A stretch of DNA of 64,000 nt from Sphingomonas sp. RIT328 (GCF_000632225.1 NZ_JFYV01000012.1:124001-188000); one strand, 5' to 3'. Positions 10,092 through 21,148 are shown, counted from the first letter of the stretch. Program-made: numbers and translations. The notes: generated from the sequence alone by a model not told the origin.

Positions 10092-11029
10092 TGCACATCG
10101 CGGTCTTGATGGGCGGCTGGTCCGCCGAACGGCCGGTGTCGCTGCAATCGGGCAACGGCTGTGCCGACGCGCTCGAATCGCTCGGCCATCGCGTCACCCG
10201 GATCGACATGCAGGCCGATGTCGCGCTGCGCCTCGCCGAGGCGAAGCCCGATCTCGTCTTCAACGCGCTGCACGGTTCGCCGGGCGAGGACGGCAGCGTG
10301 CAGGGCATGCTCGACCTGATGGGCATCCCCTATACCCATTCGGGCCTCGCCACGTCGGTGATCGCGATCGACAAGGTGCTGACCAAGCAGGTGCTCGTCC
10401 CCGCCGGCGTGCCGATGCCCGGCGGCCGCATCGTCCGCTCCGCCGAGATCTTCGAGCGTGATCCGTTGCAGCGGCCCTATGTGCTCAAGCCCGTCAACGA
10501 AGGCTCGTCGGTCGGCGTCGCGATCGTCACCGACGACGGCAATTACGGCAATCCGATCGGGCGCGACGTCGCCGGTCCGTGGCAGGAATTCAGCGAATTG
10601 CTCGCCGAACCCTATGTCCGCGGCCGCGAGCTGACCACGGCGGTGCTTGGCGAGCGGGCACTCGGCGTCACCGAGTTGAAGCCCAAGACCGGCTGGTACG
10701 ATTTCGACGCCAAATATACCGACGGCCTGACCGAACACGTCTGCCCCGCCGACATTCCCGATGTGATCGCCGACGCCTGCAAGAGCCTCGCGCTCGAAGC
10801 GCATCGCCTGCTCGGCTGCAAGGGCGCGTCGCGTTCTGATTTCCGCTGGGACGACGAACGCGGCGTCGACGGCCTGTTCCTGCTCGAGGTCAATACCCAG
10901 CCGGGGATGACGCCGCTCAGCCTCGTCCCCGAACAGGCGCGGCATATCGGCATGAGCTATGCCGAGCTCGTCCAGGCGATCGTCGACGAGGCGCTGCGCG
11001 ACGGCGCGCTCAAGGTCCGTGCGGGATGA
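10091..11029 (+). CDS. ddl: D-alanine--D-alanine ligase Ddl
   Basis: ATP-grasp ligase that makes the D-Ala-D-Ala dipeptide used by MurF. It has 312 aa. The N-terminal domain starts HIAVLMGGWSAERPVSLQSG, the ATP-grasp domain carries the loop KPVNEGSSVGVAIV, and the metal and phosphate ligands lie in LLEVNTQPGMTPLSLVPE near the C-terminus. The ATG shares one base with the murB stop (TGATG), and the stop overlaps the ftsQ start (ATGA). Nothing unusual is seen. Confidence 0.96.
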   Translation: MHIAVLMGGWSAERPVSLQSGNGCADALESLGHRVTRIDMQADVALRLAEAKPDLVFNALHGSPGEDGSVQGMLDLMGIPYTHSGLATSVIAIDKVLTKQVLVPAGVPMPGGRIVRSAEIFERDPLQRPYVLKPVNEGSSVGVAIVTDDGNYGNPIGRDVAGPWQEFSELLAEPYVRGRELTTAVLGERALGVTELKPKTGWYDFDAKYTDGLTEHVCPADIPDVIADACKSLALEAHRLLGCKGASRSDFRWDDERGVDGLFLLEVNTQPGMTPLSLVPEQARHIGMSYAELVQAIVDEALRDGALKVRAG

Positions 11030-11955
11030 GCCGGACGATCAAACGCGGGCCGCCGCCCAAGCGGCCGACCGGCCGGCGCAAGCAGCCGGTGCGCAAGGCG
11101 TCGCTGTTCGAGCGCGCCGTCGCCGCCGTGCCGGTCAGCGAGGAGACGATCCGCAAGGCGGCGACCTGGACGATCACCGGCGGCGGCATCGCGCTCGCGC
11201 TCGCCGCGGTGACGTGGATCGGCATCCCCGGCATGATCGGCTCCGCCATCGCCGAAGGGGCGGGGCAGGCGGGCTTCCGCGTCGAGCAGATCGAGGTGAC
11301 CGGCCTCAAGCGGATGGACCGGATGAGCGTCTATGCGGTCGCGCTCGATCAGCAGAGCCGCGCGATGCCGCTCGTCGATCTGGAGGCGGTGCGCCAGAAG
11401 CTGCTGCGCTACGGCTGGATCGCCGACGCGCACGTCTCGCGCCGGCTGCCCGATACGCTGCTGGTCGACATCGTCGAGCGCAGCCCGGCGGCGGTGTGGC
11501 AGGACAATGGCCAATTGACGCTGATCGACAAGGACGGCGTGCTGCTCGAACCGGTGCGGCCCGACGCCATTCCCGACCTGCCGCTGGTGATCGGCCCCGG
11601 CGCGGACCGGCAGGAGGCGGGCTATCAGGCGCTGCTTGCCGCCGCGCCCGCGCTCAAGCCGCGCGTCAAAGCGGCGACCTGGATCGGCAACCGCCGTTGG
11701 GACCTGACCTTCGACAGCGGCGAGACGCTCGCGCTGCCCGAGGATGGCGCGCCCGCGGCACTGCTCAAATTCGCCGAGCTGGACGGCGCACGGCCGCTGC
11801 TCGGGCGCGGCTGGATCCGGTTCGACATGCGCGATCCGAGCAAATTGGTCGCACGCAAGCCGGGGGCGAGCATGGCGCATAACGTGCCGGACCCGAGCGA
11901 GGTGGCGACACCATCGACCGACACGACCAACACGCGAGCGGGGGCTGAGGGGTAA
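11026..11955 (+). CDS. ftsQ: cell division protein FtsQ
   Basis: Bitopic inner-membrane divisome protein linking early and late division proteins. The architecture is typical: a basic, proline-rich cytoplasmic N-terminus (about 40 aa), one hydrophobic helix (about 45-67), a POTRA domain beginning at FRVEQIEVTGLKRM, then the FtsQ/DivIB domain and a disordered Thr/Ser-rich tail (309 aa). It overlaps ddl (ATGA) and ftsA (TAATG), keeping the ddl-ftsQ-ftsA order usual in proteobacteria. Confidence 0.94.
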   Translation: MSRTIKRGPPPKRPTGRRKQPVRKASLFERAVAAVPVSEETIRKAATWTITGGGIALALAAVTWIGIPGMIGSAIAEGAGQAGFRVEQIEVTGLKRMDRMSVYAVALDQQSRAMPLVDLEAVRQKLLRYGWIADAHVSRRLPDTLLVDIVERSPAAVWQDNGQLTLIDKDGVLLEPVRPDAIPDLPLVIGPGADRQEAGYQALLAAAPALKPRVKAATWIGNRRWDLTFDSGETLALPEDGAPAALLKFAELDGARPLLGRGWIRFDMRDPSKLVARKPGASMAHNVPDPSEVATPSTDTTNTRAGAEG

Positions 11956-13217
11956 TGGCGAAGGTTGCACCGGAAGGTTTGATCACGGCGCTCGACATCG
12001 GGTCGTCCAAGGTCTCGGCGATGATCGCGCAGAAGGGCGACGGCGGCGAGCTGATCGTGCTCGGCACCGGCCAGCGCGAGAGCCGCGGCGTCAAGCGCGG
12101 CTATATCGCCGACATGGGCGCGACCGAGGCGGCGGTGCGCGAGGCGGTCGAGCAGGCGGAGCGGATCGCCGGCATCAACATCGAGAACGTCTGGGTCGGC
12201 TTCTCCGCCGGCGGGCTGGTCAGCGACGTCGCCGAGGTCGAGTTCGAACTGGGCGGCCATCGCGTCGAACAGCAGGACATCGACGCGCTGCTCACGGCCG
12301 GACGCAATTCGATCGACCCGCAGGGGCGGATGGTGCTGCACGCGCAGCCGGCGCTCTACACGCTCGACGGGCTGACCGGCGTCAAGAAGCCGCTCGGCCT
12401 CCATGCCGACCGGCTCGGCGTCCACATCCACGTCGTCGCGGCGGACGGATCGCCGGTGCGCAACCTCGATCTGTGCGTCCGCTCGGCGCATCTCGAGGTC
12501 AAGTCGATCATCGCCTCGCCGGTCGCGACCGGGCTCGCCTGCCTGTCCGACGAGGAGCGCGAACTCGGCGTCGCCCTGGTCGAGCTGGGGGCGGGGATCA
12601 CCAACGTCTCGCTGTTCGCGGGCGGCATGCTCGTCGGCCTTTGCTCGATCCCGATGGGTGGGCAGGACATCACCGACGACATCGCCTCCGCCTTCGGCAC
12701 CCGCCGCGCGCAGGCCGAGCGGATGAAGTGCTTCCACGGCTCCGCCAATGCGAGCCCGCGCGACAATCACGAGATGATCCCGGTAATGCCGATCGCCGCC
12801 GAGGACGACGTGCACGGCGGCATGCAGATCACCAAGGCGCAGCTGATCGGCATCGTCCGCCAGCGGCTCGAGCATCAGATGGACGAGATTCGCAAATCGC
12901 TCGCCCAGTTGAAGTTCGAAGGGCCGGTCGGGCGGCAGGTGGTGCTGACCGGTGGCGGCGCCGAGTTGAAGGGCATCGCCGATTATGCGCAGCAGGCGCT
13001 CGGCCGCTCGGTGCGGATCGGCCGCCCGCGCGGGCTGACCGCCTTGCCCGAGGCGCATGGCGGCCCGGCCTTCGCGACGCTGGCCGGGCTCGCCTTCTAC
13101 GCGGCGGCGGATCCGATCGATCTGCGCGGGGTCGCGCCCCAGCAAACTACGGTTCATCGCCAGCGTGGCATGGGCATGATGCGCAAGCTCATCCAGGCGG
13201 CGCGGGCAAATTATTGA
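11955..13217 (+). CDS. ftsA: cell division protein FtsA
   Basis: Actin-fold ATPase that tethers FtsZ to the membrane. The phosphate-1 motif ALDIGSSKVSAMIA opens the protein, an FtsA-specific 1C subdomain follows (MVLHAQPALYTLDG, HVVAADGSPVRNL), and the adenosine region VVLTGGGAELKGIADYA is near residue 335. The length is 420 aa. The C-terminal MGMMRKLIQAARANY fits an amphipathic membrane-targeting helix. It overlaps the ftsQ stop by one base and ends 112 bp before ftsZ, the only real gap in the division cluster. Confidence 0.96.
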   Translation: MAKVAPEGLITALDIGSSKVSAMIAQKGDGGELIVLGTGQRESRGVKRGYIADMGATEAAVREAVEQAERIAGINIENVWVGFSAGGLVSDVAEVEFELGGHRVEQQDIDALLTAGRNSIDPQGRMVLHAQPALYTLDGLTGVKKPLGLHADRLGVHIHVVAADGSPVRNLDLCVRSAHLEVKSIIASPVATGLACLSDEERELGVALVELGAGITNVSLFAGGMLVGLCSIPMGGQDITDDIASAFGTRRAQAERMKCFHGSANASPRDNHEMIPVMPIAAEDDVHGGMQITKAQLIGIVRQRLEHQMDEIRKSLAQLKFEGPVGRQVVLTGGGAELKGIADYAQQALGRSVRIGRPRGLTALPEAHGGPAFATLAGLAFYAAADPIDLRGVAPQQTTVHRQRGMGMMRKLIQAARANY

Positions 13218-13329
13218 ACGCCGATGACGGCTTAGGCGCGTTTTCAGTGGCACCGCATGAGTCGTTGAGGCAAAAGGTTAAATCAGTGTCCCGGCGCGTT
13301 TTCCCGGATGGGGCGGAGAAAGTTAGGCC

Positions 13330-14805
13330 ATGAGCATCGAATTCATCACTCCCGAGGTCGACGAACTGACCCCCCGTATTGCCGTGATCGGCGTCGGTGG
13401 CGCCGGCGGCAACGCCATCGCCAACATGATGCGGGCGGACGTGCAGGGCGTCGACTTCCTCGTCGCCAATACCGATGCGCAGGCGCTCAAGTCGTCGATC
13501 GCGCCGCACCGCATCCAGCTCGGCGCGAAGATCACCCAGGGCCTCGGCGCCGGTTCGCGGCCCGAGATCGGCCGCGCCGCGGCGGAAGAGACGATCGACG
13601 ACCTCGCCAAGCGGCTCGAGGGCGCGCACATGTGCTTCATCGCCGCCGGCATGGGCGGCGGCACCGGTACGGGGGCGGCGCCGGTGATCGCCAAGGCGGC
13701 GCGCGACATGGGCATCCTTACCGTCGGTGTCGTGACCAAGCCGTTCAGCTTCGAAGGCAACCGCCGCGCCAAGAGTGCCGACGGCGGCATCGAGGAGCTG
13801 CAGAAGTACGTCGATACGCTGATCGTCATCCCCAACCAGAACCTCTTCCTGATCGCCAATGCGAACACGACCTTCAAGGAAGCGTTCGAGATGGCGGACG
13901 AGGTGCTGCAGCAGGGCGTGCGCGGCATCACCGACCTGATGGTCATGCCCGGACTCATCAACCTCGACTTCGCCGACGTCCGCTCGGTGATGCAGGAGAT
14001 GGGCAAGGCGATGATGGGCACCGGCGAGGCAAGCGGCGACAATCGCGCGCTCGAGGCGGCGCAGAAGGCGATCGCCAACCCGCTGCTCGACGGCGTGTCG
14101 ATGCAGGGCGCCAAGGGCGTCATCATCTCGATCACCGGCGGCGACGACATGCGCCTGCTCGAAGTCGACGAAGCCGCGAATCACATCCGCGATCTGGTCG
14201 ATCCCGATGCCAACATCATCTGGGGCTCGGCGTTCAATCCCGAGCTGGAAGGCCGCATCCGCGTGTCGGTGGTCGCCACCGGCATCGATTCGGAGGTCAA
14301 GCCGGGCGCTGCCGCGCCGGCACCGGAAGCGACCAAGTCGTTCAGCTTCGGCATGGGCCGCAAGACCGACGACAGCACCTCGTTCCGCCCGACCGGCACG
14401 AGCGCGCCCGAAGCCCCGGCGGCGCCCGCGCCCGTCGCTGCGCCCGCACCGGCGCCCGCGCCGCTCGACCTCCAGCAGACCGATGCGGTCAAGCCGGAGC
14501 CGGCGGCGAGCGACGACGAGCTGGTGCTCGGCGCCGAGACGATCGTGCCCCCGGCGCCGCAGCCCAAGCCGTACGGCGAGCCCTATGCGCGCGCCGCCGC
14601 GCCCGAGCCGGCACGCCGCTATATCGCCCCCGGCAGCGAGGCGGCAACGCCCGACGTCACGCCGCAGCCGCGCGTCAAGCTCGGCGGCACGCTGTTCGAG
14701 CGGATGTCCAATGCCGCGCGCGGACCGGCGCGCGACGACAGCGGCGAAGAGGCCAAGGACCCGATCGACATCCCGCGCTTCCTGCATCGCCAGAACAACC
14801 AGTAA
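13330..14805 (+). CDS. ftsZ: cell division GTPase FtsZ
   Basis: Tubulin-like GTPase that forms the Z ring. The N-terminal [14 protein letters not shown] nucleotide loop and the tubulin signature GGGTGTG at residues 109-115 are intact. The globular part ends near residue 320. A long Ala/Pro-rich linker of more than 140 residues follows, then a C-terminal segment with [13 protein letters not shown] (491 aa), typical of extended alphaproteobacterial FtsZ. The 112-bp upstream gap (13218-13329) may hold an ftsZ promoter, but I find no convincing consensus. Confidence 0.97.
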   Translation: MSIEFITPEVDELTPRIAVIGVGGAGGNAIANMMRADVQGVDFLVANTDAQALKSSIAPHRIQLGAKITQGLGAGSRPEIGRAAAEETIDDLAKRLEGAHMCFIAAGMGGGTGTGAAPVIAKAARDMGILTVGVVTKPFSFEGNRRAKSADGGIEELQKYVDTLIVIPNQNLFLIANANTTFKEAFEMADEVLQQGVRGITDLMVMPGLINLDFADVRSVMQEMGKAMMGTGEASGDNRALEAAQKAIANPLLDGVSMQGAKGVIISITGGDDMRLLEVDEAANHIRDLVDPDANIIWGSAFNPELEGRIRVSVVATGIDSEVKPGAAAPAPEATKSFSFGMGRKTDDSTSFRPTGTSAPEAPAAPAPVAAPAPAPAPLDLQQTDAVKPEPAASDDELVLGAETIVPPAPQPKPYGEPYARAAAPEPARRYIAPGSEAATPDVTPQPRVKLGGTLFERMSNAARGPARDDSGEEAKDPIDIPRFLHRQNNQ

Positions 14806-14987
14806 CGCTGTTCCCCGACTCCGCGCCGCCGATCCGTTCGGGATCGGGCGGGGCGGCGTCGGGCTGGTCCCATCCCCCCGCAGCGCCCACAGGCGAGGGT
14901 TCGTCGCCGCGCAGCCACCGTTCGCCGCGGCGGCGCGGCCCGGACATTGCCGGTTCAGCACCGCTCGGCTCTAGTCGCCCAGACCCC

Positions 14988-17096
14988 ATGCGCCCTTCGA
15001 TCCTCGCCCTTCTCGCGTCCGTCGCCTGCGTGCTGGCGACAGCGCCTGCCGCTCTGTCCGCCCAGGAAGTGGTGCAGGCGCTGCCCGGCACCACCGATGC
15101 CGACCGGCTCGCCGAGCAGATGCGCGCGCTGGCCGCCAATCCACGCGACCTCAACGCACTGATCGCCGCGGCCGATCTGTCGCTGTCGCTCGGCGATCTC
15201 AGCGGCGCCGCCTCGCTCTATGCGCGCGCCGAGAAGATCGCGGCGAGCGATCCGCGGATCAAGGTGGGCGAGGGCGCGATCCTGGTCCGCTCCGAACGGC
15301 CCGGCGAGGCGCTGCGCTATTTCGCGCAGGCCGAGGCGGCGGGGGCGGACCCGCGCGGCTTCGCAGGCGATCGCGGCCTCGCCTACGATCTGATCGGCCA
15401 GCAGGAGCGCGCGCAACGCGACTATCGGCTCGCGCTCAAGACGCGCCCGGACGACGAGATCGTCAAGCGCTACGCCCTGTCGCTCGGCATTTCGGGCAAG
15501 CGCGACGCCGCGCTCGAACAGCTCGATCCGCTGCTTCGCAAGACCGATCGCAGCGCCTGGCGCATCCGCGCCTTCATCCTCGCGATGGGCGGCGATCAGG
15601 CCGGCGCCGAGAAGATCGCGACGACGATGCTGCCGGCGGGCATGGCGCAGGGTCTGCTGCCCTTCTTCCAGCGGCTGCCGACGCTGCCCGCCGCCGACCG
15701 CGCCTTTGCGGTCCATTTCGGCGAGGTGCACAGCACGCCCGAGCGGATCGCCGATGCGCGGCTCGCGCCGGCGCTGCCCTATCTCGCGCCCGAAGTCCTA
15801 CCGGTCGCGGTGGCCGCGGCGCAGCCCGCGCCTGCGGTGCAGACCGGCAAGCGCCGCCGCAGCAATGGTCGTGACGAGCGGGTGGCGCTTGCCGCCAACA
15901 GCCGGACGGCGCGCAGTGCAACACCCGCGCCCACACCCACGCCGGCGCCTGTGGCGGCTGCTGCGGTCGCGCCGCCGCCGAGCTACCAGCAGGCGGCCGC
16001 CGCGCTGACCCGCATCCAGCCGCTGCCGACGACGACGCGCGCGCCGGTGACCTATGCCGGCAACGCGCCGGCCGTTCCGGTGCGCAGCGCTACCCCGACG
16101 CCGACGCCGACCCCCGCGACGACCACCGCACCGGTGCAACTCGCGGCGGTGCAGCCGCGCACGACGCTGCCCGCCGCGGTGCCGTCGCCAACGCGCGCGC
16201 CCGCCACCAGTTATACGCCGGCCGCCGCAGGAGCCGCGGCGCCGGCCACCGCCACCGCGGTGACGAACGCCCCCGCGCCTGGCTTCACGAGCACGCCGGC
16301 CGCGACCGTCACGCCGTCGCCAGCACCGGCTGCGTCAATCAAGCCGACGCCCGCACCCGGCTTCGTCAGCGCGCCTGCGACGGCGACGACGCAAACCGCC
16401 TCGACACCGGCGACGACCCCGGCAGCCGCGCCGAACTTCACCGCGCCGCCCTCGCGCGCCGAGGCGGACAGCGTGCTCGCGCGGATCGTCGCCGGCCTGT
16501 CGATCCCGGCGTCGGAACTGGGCGTGGTCGAGCCGGCCCGCGCCGCGCCAGCGACGGTGCCGCCCGCCGACACCGCCGCGCGCGTCCTCGCCGAAGCCAA
16601 GGCCAAGGAGGAGCGCGACGCCGCCGCCGAGCGCGCGCTCGCGGCGCAGGCCGTGGCCGACAAGCGCGCCGCCGACCGCAAGGCCGCGGCGGACAAGAAG
16701 GCGCTCGCCGCCAAGAAACTCGCCGACGAGAAGAAGGCCGTCGACGCCAAGGCCGCGGCGGAGGAGCGCAAGGCCGCTGCCGAGGAGAAGCGGCTCGCCC
16801 GCGCCAATCCGGCACGGATCTGGGTCCAGGTCGCCGGCGGCGCGAACGAGAATGATCTCGCCAAGGCCTATAGCGCGGTCAAGGCCAAGGCGCCGGCGGT
16901 GTTCGGCAGCCGCAGCGCCTGGACGACGCCGCTGCGCGCGACCAATCGCGTCCTCGTCGGCCCGTTCAAGACCGATGCGGAGGCGCGCAGCTTCGTCAAC
17001 CAGCTCAAGAAGGAAGGCGTGTCGACCTTCACCTTCACCAGCGACGCCGGGCAGGTGGTGAGCCGGCTCGGCAGCGGCGGATCATCGGGCAAGTGA
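14988..17096 (+). CDS. exported TPR/SPOR-domain protein next to ftsZ
   Basis: A 702-aa protein with, in order: a cleavable signal peptide ([26 protein letters not shown]); TPR-like helical repeats (about 30-260) with alternating [10 protein letters not shown] and [10 protein letters not shown] segments; a long low-complexity Ala/Pro/Thr linker (about 270-500); a Lys/Ala/Glu-rich coiled-coil-like stretch (about 535-605); and a C-terminal SPOR domain starting [21 protein letters not shown] domains bind denuded septal glycan, so a periplasmic role at the division site is inferred. Its place 182 bp after ftsZ supports that. The exact function is unknown. Its stop overlaps the dgt start. Confidence 0.85.
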   Translation: MRPSILALLASVACVLATAPAALSAQEVVQALPGTTDADRLAEQMRALAANPRDLNALIAAADLSLSLGDLSGAASLYARAEKIAASDPRIKVGEGAILVRSERPGEALRYFAQAEAAGADPRGFAGDRGLAYDLIGQQERAQRDYRLALKTRPDDEIVKRYALSLGISGKRDAALEQLDPLLRKTDRSAWRIRAFILAMGGDQAGAEKIATTMLPAGMAQGLLPFFQRLPTLPAADRAFAVHFGEVHSTPERIADARLAPALPYLAPEVLPVAVAAAQPAPAVQTGKRRRSNGRDERVALAANSRTARSATPAPTPTPAPVAAAAVAPPPSYQQAAAALTRIQPLPTTTRAPVTYAGNAPAVPVRSATPTPTPTPATTTAPVQLAAVQPRTTLPAAVPSPTRAPATSYTPAAAGAAAPATATAVTNAPAPGFTSTPAATVTPSPAPAASIKPTPAPGFVSAPATATTQTASTPATTPAAAPNFTAPPSRAEADSVLARIVAGLSIPASELGVVEPARAAPATVPPADTAARVLAEAKAKEERDAAAERALAAQAVADKRAADRKAAADKKALAAKKLADEKKAVDAKAAAEERKAAAEEKRLARANPARIWVQVAGGANENDLAKAYSAVKAKAPAVFGSRSAWTTPLRATNRVLVGPFKTDAEARSFVNQLKKEGVSTFTFTSDAGQVVSRLGSGGSSGK

Positions 17097-18271
17097 GCGT
17101 GCGCGCGCCCTGGGCTTCCAACCCGGCGCGCAGCAGAGGTCGCCTTCACGAGGAACAGAACGGGATCGCGCCGCAGCCGGTGCGCGGCCCACGCGACGAT
17201 TTCCAGCGCGACCGCGACCGCATCATCCATTCGATCAGCTTCCGCCGGCTGCGCCACAAGACGCAGGTGTTCATGGCACCGGACGGCGATCACTTCCGCG
17301 TCCGCCTGACCCATAGTCTCGAGGTCGCGCAGATCGGCCGCACCATCGCGCGCGTGCTCGGGCTCAACGAGGATCTGACCGAGGCGCTGTGTCTGGCGCA
17401 CGATATCGGCCATCCGCCGTTCGGCCATGCCGGCGAGGATGCGTTGCGCGCGGCGCTCGCCGAGGCCGGGGGCTTCGATCACAACGGCCATACGCTGCGC
17501 ACCTTGACGCGGATCGAACGGCCCTATCCGCGCTGGGACGGGCTCAACCTGACGTGGGAGACGCTCGAAGGACTGGCCAAGCATAACGGGCCGGTGCGGC
17601 ATCCCGGCTGGGCGCTGCGCGCCGCGGACGCCGACTTCCCGCTCGATCTCACCAGCCACGCCAGTCTCGAGGCGCAGGTCGCGGCGCTGGCGGACGACAT
17701 CGCCTATGACAATCACGATATCGACGACGGTCTGCGTGCCGGGCTGCTGACGCTCGACCAGCTGCTCGAGGTACCGGTGGTGGCGCGCGGCTGGCGGGCG
17801 GCGTGCGCACGCTTCCCCGACGTCGCGCCCAAGCGGCTGGCGAGCGAATTGATCCGCAGCCAGATCGGCACGATGGTCAACGACCTGATCGAGGAGACGC
17901 GCGCCCGTATCGCCGCCTCGGGCGTGACCAGCGCCGACGACGTGCGTCAGGCGGGCGTCGCGCTCTGCGGCTTTTCCGCGACGATGCGCGAGGAGGAGCG
18001 GGACCTCAAACGTTTCATGTACGCCAATCTCTACCATCATCCGCGCCAGCTCGCCGCGGCGGAGGCGGCGCATGGCATCGTCGCCGGCCTGTTCGCCGTC
18101 TATCGCGATGACCCGAGCGCGATGAGCCCCGAATGGGCGGAGGAGGTGCCTAATGCCGAACCCGACCGAAGCCGCCACATCGCCGACTTCATCGCCGGCA
18201 TGACCGACCGCTATGCGATTTCCCGCTATCGCGCGCTGATCGGCGACATCGCACTGCCGGAAGGCTTCTAG
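17093..18271 (+). CDS. dgt: deoxyguanosinetriphosphate triphosphohydrolase-like HD protein
   Basis: HD-domain metal-dependent phosphohydrolase of the dGTPase family, removing tripolyphosphate from dNTPs. The signature is clear: [32 protein letters not shown], and the HD pair H103-D104 in [15 protein letters not shown], with a downstream [14 protein letters not shown] aspartate. The GTG start overlaps the preceding stop (GTGA) and gives 392 aa. Alphaproteobacterial members are usually called dGTPase-like because substrate range is not always shown. It lies between a SPOR-protein gene and argS. Confidence 0.9.
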   Translation: MSVRAPWASNPARSRGRLHEEQNGIAPQPVRGPRDDFQRDRDRIIHSISFRRLRHKTQVFMAPDGDHFRVRLTHSLEVAQIGRTIARVLGLNEDLTEALCLAHDIGHPPFGHAGEDALRAALAEAGGFDHNGHTLRTLTRIERPYPRWDGLNLTWETLEGLAKHNGPVRHPGWALRAADADFPLDLTSHASLEAQVAALADDIAYDNHDIDDGLRAGLLTLDQLLEVPVVARGWRAACARFPDVAPKRLASELIRSQIGTMVNDLIEETRARIAASGVTSADDVRQAGVALCGFSATMREEERDLKRFMYANLYHHPRQLAAAEAAHGIVAGLFAVYRDDPSAMSPEWAEEVPNAEPDRSRHIADFIAGMTDRYAISRYRALIGDIALPEGF

Positions 18272-18394
18272 GACCGCTGTCATGGGTCAGCCCGGTGCCG
18301 GGCGAAGAGCCGCGCCGACGCACGCGATAACGCCCGCATTTGAACCATCCCCGCGACTAAGCTAGAGCGATCCCCTTCCACCGAACGGACGCTG

Positions 18395-20119
18395 ATGACG
18401 CTTTACACCCGCTTTGCCGCGCATGTCGCCGCGGCCCTCGACACGCTGACCGCCACCGGCCTGCTGCCGGAGGGGATCGATCGCCGCAACGTCACGGTCG
18501 AGCCGCCGCGCGACGCGTCGCATGGCGATCTCGCGACCAATGCGGCGATGGTGCTCGCCAAGCCCGCCGGGCTCAACCCGCGCGCGCTGGGCGAGGCGCT
18601 CGCCGGCGAACTCGGCAAGCTGCCCGAGGTCGCCGAGGCGAGCGTCGCCGGCCCCGGCTTCATCAACCTGCGCCTGACCGACGCCGCCTGGCGCGACGAA
18701 CTCGCGGCCATCCGGACGGCGGGCGACGATTACGGCCGCTCGACGCAGGGGCAGGGGGTCACGGTCAACATTGAATATGTCTCGGCCAATCCGACCGGGC
18801 CGATGCACATGGGCCATTGCCGCGGTGCGGTGGTGGGTGATGCGCTCGCCGCCCTGCTCGAATTCGCCGGGCATACGGTGATCCGCGAATATTACGTCAA
18901 CGACGCCGGCGGGCAGGTCGACGTGCTCGCGCGCTCGGTGCACCTGCGCTACCGCGAGGCGCTCGGCGCGACGATCACCATTCCCGAAGGCCTGTATCCC
19001 GGCGACTATCTCGTCCCCGTCGGTCAGGCGCTGGCCGCCGAATATGGCGATCGCTACGTCGACGCGCCGGAGAGCGAATGGCTCGCGCTGTTCCGCACCC
19101 GCGCGGTCGCGGCGATGCTGGTGATGATCAAGGACGATCTCGCGCTGCTCGGCATCCACCACGATCTGTTCGCGTCCGAGGCGGACTTGCAGGCGGCGGG
19201 CAAGCCCGAGGCGGCGGAGGCGGAGCTGCGCGCGCGCGGCCTCGTCTACGACGGCGTGCTCGAAGCGCCCAAGGGCGAGACGCCCGAGGATTGGGAGCCG
19301 GTCGAGCTGCCGCTGTTCCGCTCGACCGCCTTCGGCGACGATCAGGACCGGCCGATCAAGAAGTCGAACGGCCAGTGGACCTATTTCGGTGCCGATCTCG
19401 CCTATCATTTCCAGAAGGCGCAGGGCGCCGACCAGCTGATCGACATCTGGGGCGCGGACCATGCCGGCACCGTCAAGCGGATCGTCGCGGCGGTCGCGGC
19501 GCTGACCGGCGGCAAGACGCGCTTCGACGTCAAGCTCGTCCAGATGGTGCGGCTGCTGCGCGGTGGCGAGCCGGTCAAGATGTCGAAGCGCGCCGGCAAT
19601 TTCGTCACGCTCGCCGACGTGGTGCGCGAGGTCGGCAAGGATGTCGTCCGCTTCACCATGCTGACCCGCCGGTCGGACGCGCAGATGGACTTCGACTTCG
19701 CCAAGGTGGTCGAGGCGTCGAAGGACAATCCGGTCTTCTACGTCCAATATGCCCATGCCCGCGTCGCCTCGCTGCACCGCCGCGCCGAAGAGGCGGGGAT
19801 CGTTGCGGAGGCGGCCGACCTGTCCCGGCTTGATACGGAAGAGCTGGCGCTGGTGAAGCTCGCCGCGCAATTCCCACGTATCGTCGAAACCGCCGCGGCA
19901 GCACGCGAACCGCATAGAATTGCCTTCTATCTGTATGACTTAGCTGCAGCCTTCCACGCTGCCTGGAATGTCGGCAACGACCGGCCCGAGCGCCGCTTCC
20001 TGGTCGCCGACGACGCCGCCGTCACCGCTGCGCGTCTCGCCTTGGCGACGGCGATTGCACAGATTATTCGTAACGGTCTCAGCATCATGGGTGTTGTCGC
20101 GGTTTCGGAGATGAAGTGA
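18395..20119 (+). CDS. argS: arginyl-tRNA synthetase
   Basis: Class I aminoacyl-tRNA synthetase charging tRNA-Arg. The N-terminal additional domain comes first, then the HIGH-type signature HMGH at residues 138-141 ([11 protein letters not shown]), and a KMSK motif at 395-398. Many ArgS proteins lack a canonical KMSK, so its presence is notable but common in alphaproteobacteria. The C-terminal anticodon-binding DALR domain ends the 574-aa protein. The 123-bp gap upstream contains a small GCCCGG/CCGGGC hairpin and no clear promoter. The stop overlaps the next ATG by one base. Confidence 0.97.
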   Translation: MTLYTRFAAHVAAALDTLTATGLLPEGIDRRNVTVEPPRDASHGDLATNAAMVLAKPAGLNPRALGEALAGELGKLPEVAEASVAGPGFINLRLTDAAWRDELAAIRTAGDDYGRSTQGQGVTVNIEYVSANPTGPMHMGHCRGAVVGDALAALLEFAGHTVIREYYVNDAGGQVDVLARSVHLRYREALGATITIPEGLYPGDYLVPVGQALAAEYGDRYVDAPESEWLALFRTRAVAAMLVMIKDDLALLGIHHDLFASEADLQAAGKPEAAEAELRARGLVYDGVLEAPKGETPEDWEPVELPLFRSTAFGDDQDRPIKKSNGQWTYFGADLAYHFQKAQGADQLIDIWGADHAGTVKRIVAAVAALTGGKTRFDVKLVQMVRLLRGGEPVKMSKRAGNFVTLADVVREVGKDVVRFTMLTRRSDAQMDFDFAKVVEASKDNPVFYVQYAHARVASLHRRAEEAGIVAEAADLSRLDTEELALVKLAAQFPRIVETAAAAREPHRIAFYLYDLAAAFHAAWNVGNDRPERRFLVADDAAVTAARLALATAIAQIIRNGLSIMGVVAVSEMK

Positions 20120-20835
20120 TGGGGGACGGGTTGGAGTTACGCGACGAGGATCGGCTGCCGTGGCTCGAAACGGTCGAGCCGGATGAGGAGCGTCGCGCCC
20201 CCATCGGCAAGACGATCGCGCTCGTCGTCGTCGGCCTGGCGGCGCTCGCCGCGATCATCTTCGGCATCTACAAGGTGCAGATGCGCGCCTCCGCCGACGG
20301 TCAGCTGATCGCCGCGCAGCCGGGCGACTATAAGGTGCGTCCGGAGGAACCGGGCGGCCTCAAGGTCAAGGGCGAGGGCGATGCCGCGATCGCGACCAGC
20401 GCCGGCAAGGCGGGCAATGGCTCGATCGACCTGTCGGCGGTGCCCGAGAAGCCGATCGACGGCCACCGCGTCACCCCGAGCGCCAAGCCGGCGGGGCCGG
20501 GCGGCAGCAACGCCGTCGCGCAGGTGCCGGCGTCGAGCGGCAAGCTCGTCGCCGCGCCGCCGGTCAGCGTCCAGGCGCGGCCGGTCGCCAGCGGCGGCGG
20601 CGGCTCGCTCGTCCAGCTCGGCGCCTATCCCAGCGAAGCGCTCGCGAACAGTGCGTGGGACGGCTTCTTCAAGCGGTTCAGCTACCTCGCGCCGCTCGGC
20701 AAGTCGGTCCAGTCGGTCGCCACCGGTGGCCGCACGCTTTATCGCCTGCGCGTCAACGCCGGCAGCGCCAATCAGGCGGCCGACATCTGCGGCCGTCTGC
20801 GCGTCGCCGGGGAAAGCTGCTTCGTCGCGAGTTGA
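20119..20835 (+). CDS. membrane-anchored SPOR-domain protein
   Basis: A 238-aa bitopic protein: an acidic cytoplasmic N-terminus, one membrane helix (about residues 34-54, IALVVVGLAALAAIIFGIYK), a Pro/Ala/Gly-rich periplasmic linker, and a C-terminal SPOR domain (LVQLGAYPSEALANSAWDGF...). The layout matches FtsN-like or DedD-like division proteins that bind septal glycan. The ATG shares a base with the argS stop (TGATG), and argS-SPOR-nagZ is a recurring sphingomonad arrangement. The molecular role beyond glycan binding is inferred. Confidence 0.85.
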   Translation: MGDGLELRDEDRLPWLETVEPDEERRAPIGKTIALVVVGLAALAAIIFGIYKVQMRASADGQLIAAQPGDYKVRPEEPGGLKVKGEGDAAIATSAGKAGNGSIDLSAVPEKPIDGHRVTPSAKPAGPGGSNAVAQVPASSGKLVAAPPVSVQARPVASGGGGSLVQLGAYPSEALANSAWDGFFKRFSYLAPLGKSVQSVATGGRTLYRLRVNAGSANQAADICGRLRVAGESCFVAS

Positions 20836-21148
20836 CGGGGCGGCGTGGCAATCATGCGGGAGGATGATGTCTCCTCGCCAGCGTGGCGATGGCGCTAGTC
20901 TTCTCGATTTCGTTACCGCCCCGGCGGAGGCCGGGGCCCAGCTGGATGACCGTCGCCGGGCTTCCTCGGCGTTCACCCAATTAGATTCCGGCCTCCGCCG
21001 GGGTGGTGTGGTGGTCGGGACGGCCCTCCTCCGATCCCGCCGGCCGGCTCGCTGCCGTCGCGATTTACGGTCGAGTGGGGCAGGGGCGTCGCGCCGCTCC
21101 CCCGAACCCCCACTCGCTTCTTCCGCCTGCGCGCGCTAACCAGCGACG
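20836..21148. repeat. 313-bp gene-free spacer with a 16-bp inverted repeat
   Basis: The spacer holds no plausible gene. Arms CCCCGGCGGAGGCCGG (20919-20934) and CCGGCCTCCGCCGGGG (20988-21003) are exact reverse complements separated by 53 bp. This is the form of dispersed intergenic palindromes common in sphingomonads. It does not share sequence with the palindrome found near 28.5 and 34.4 kb. There is no T tract, so it is not a classical terminator. Confidence 0.7.

Noticed and set aside
13308..14987. Upstream extension of the TPR/SPOR frame through ftsZ
   Set aside because: The extension is out of frame with ftsZ and gives Arg-rich nonsense; the signal peptide at 14988 marks the true start.
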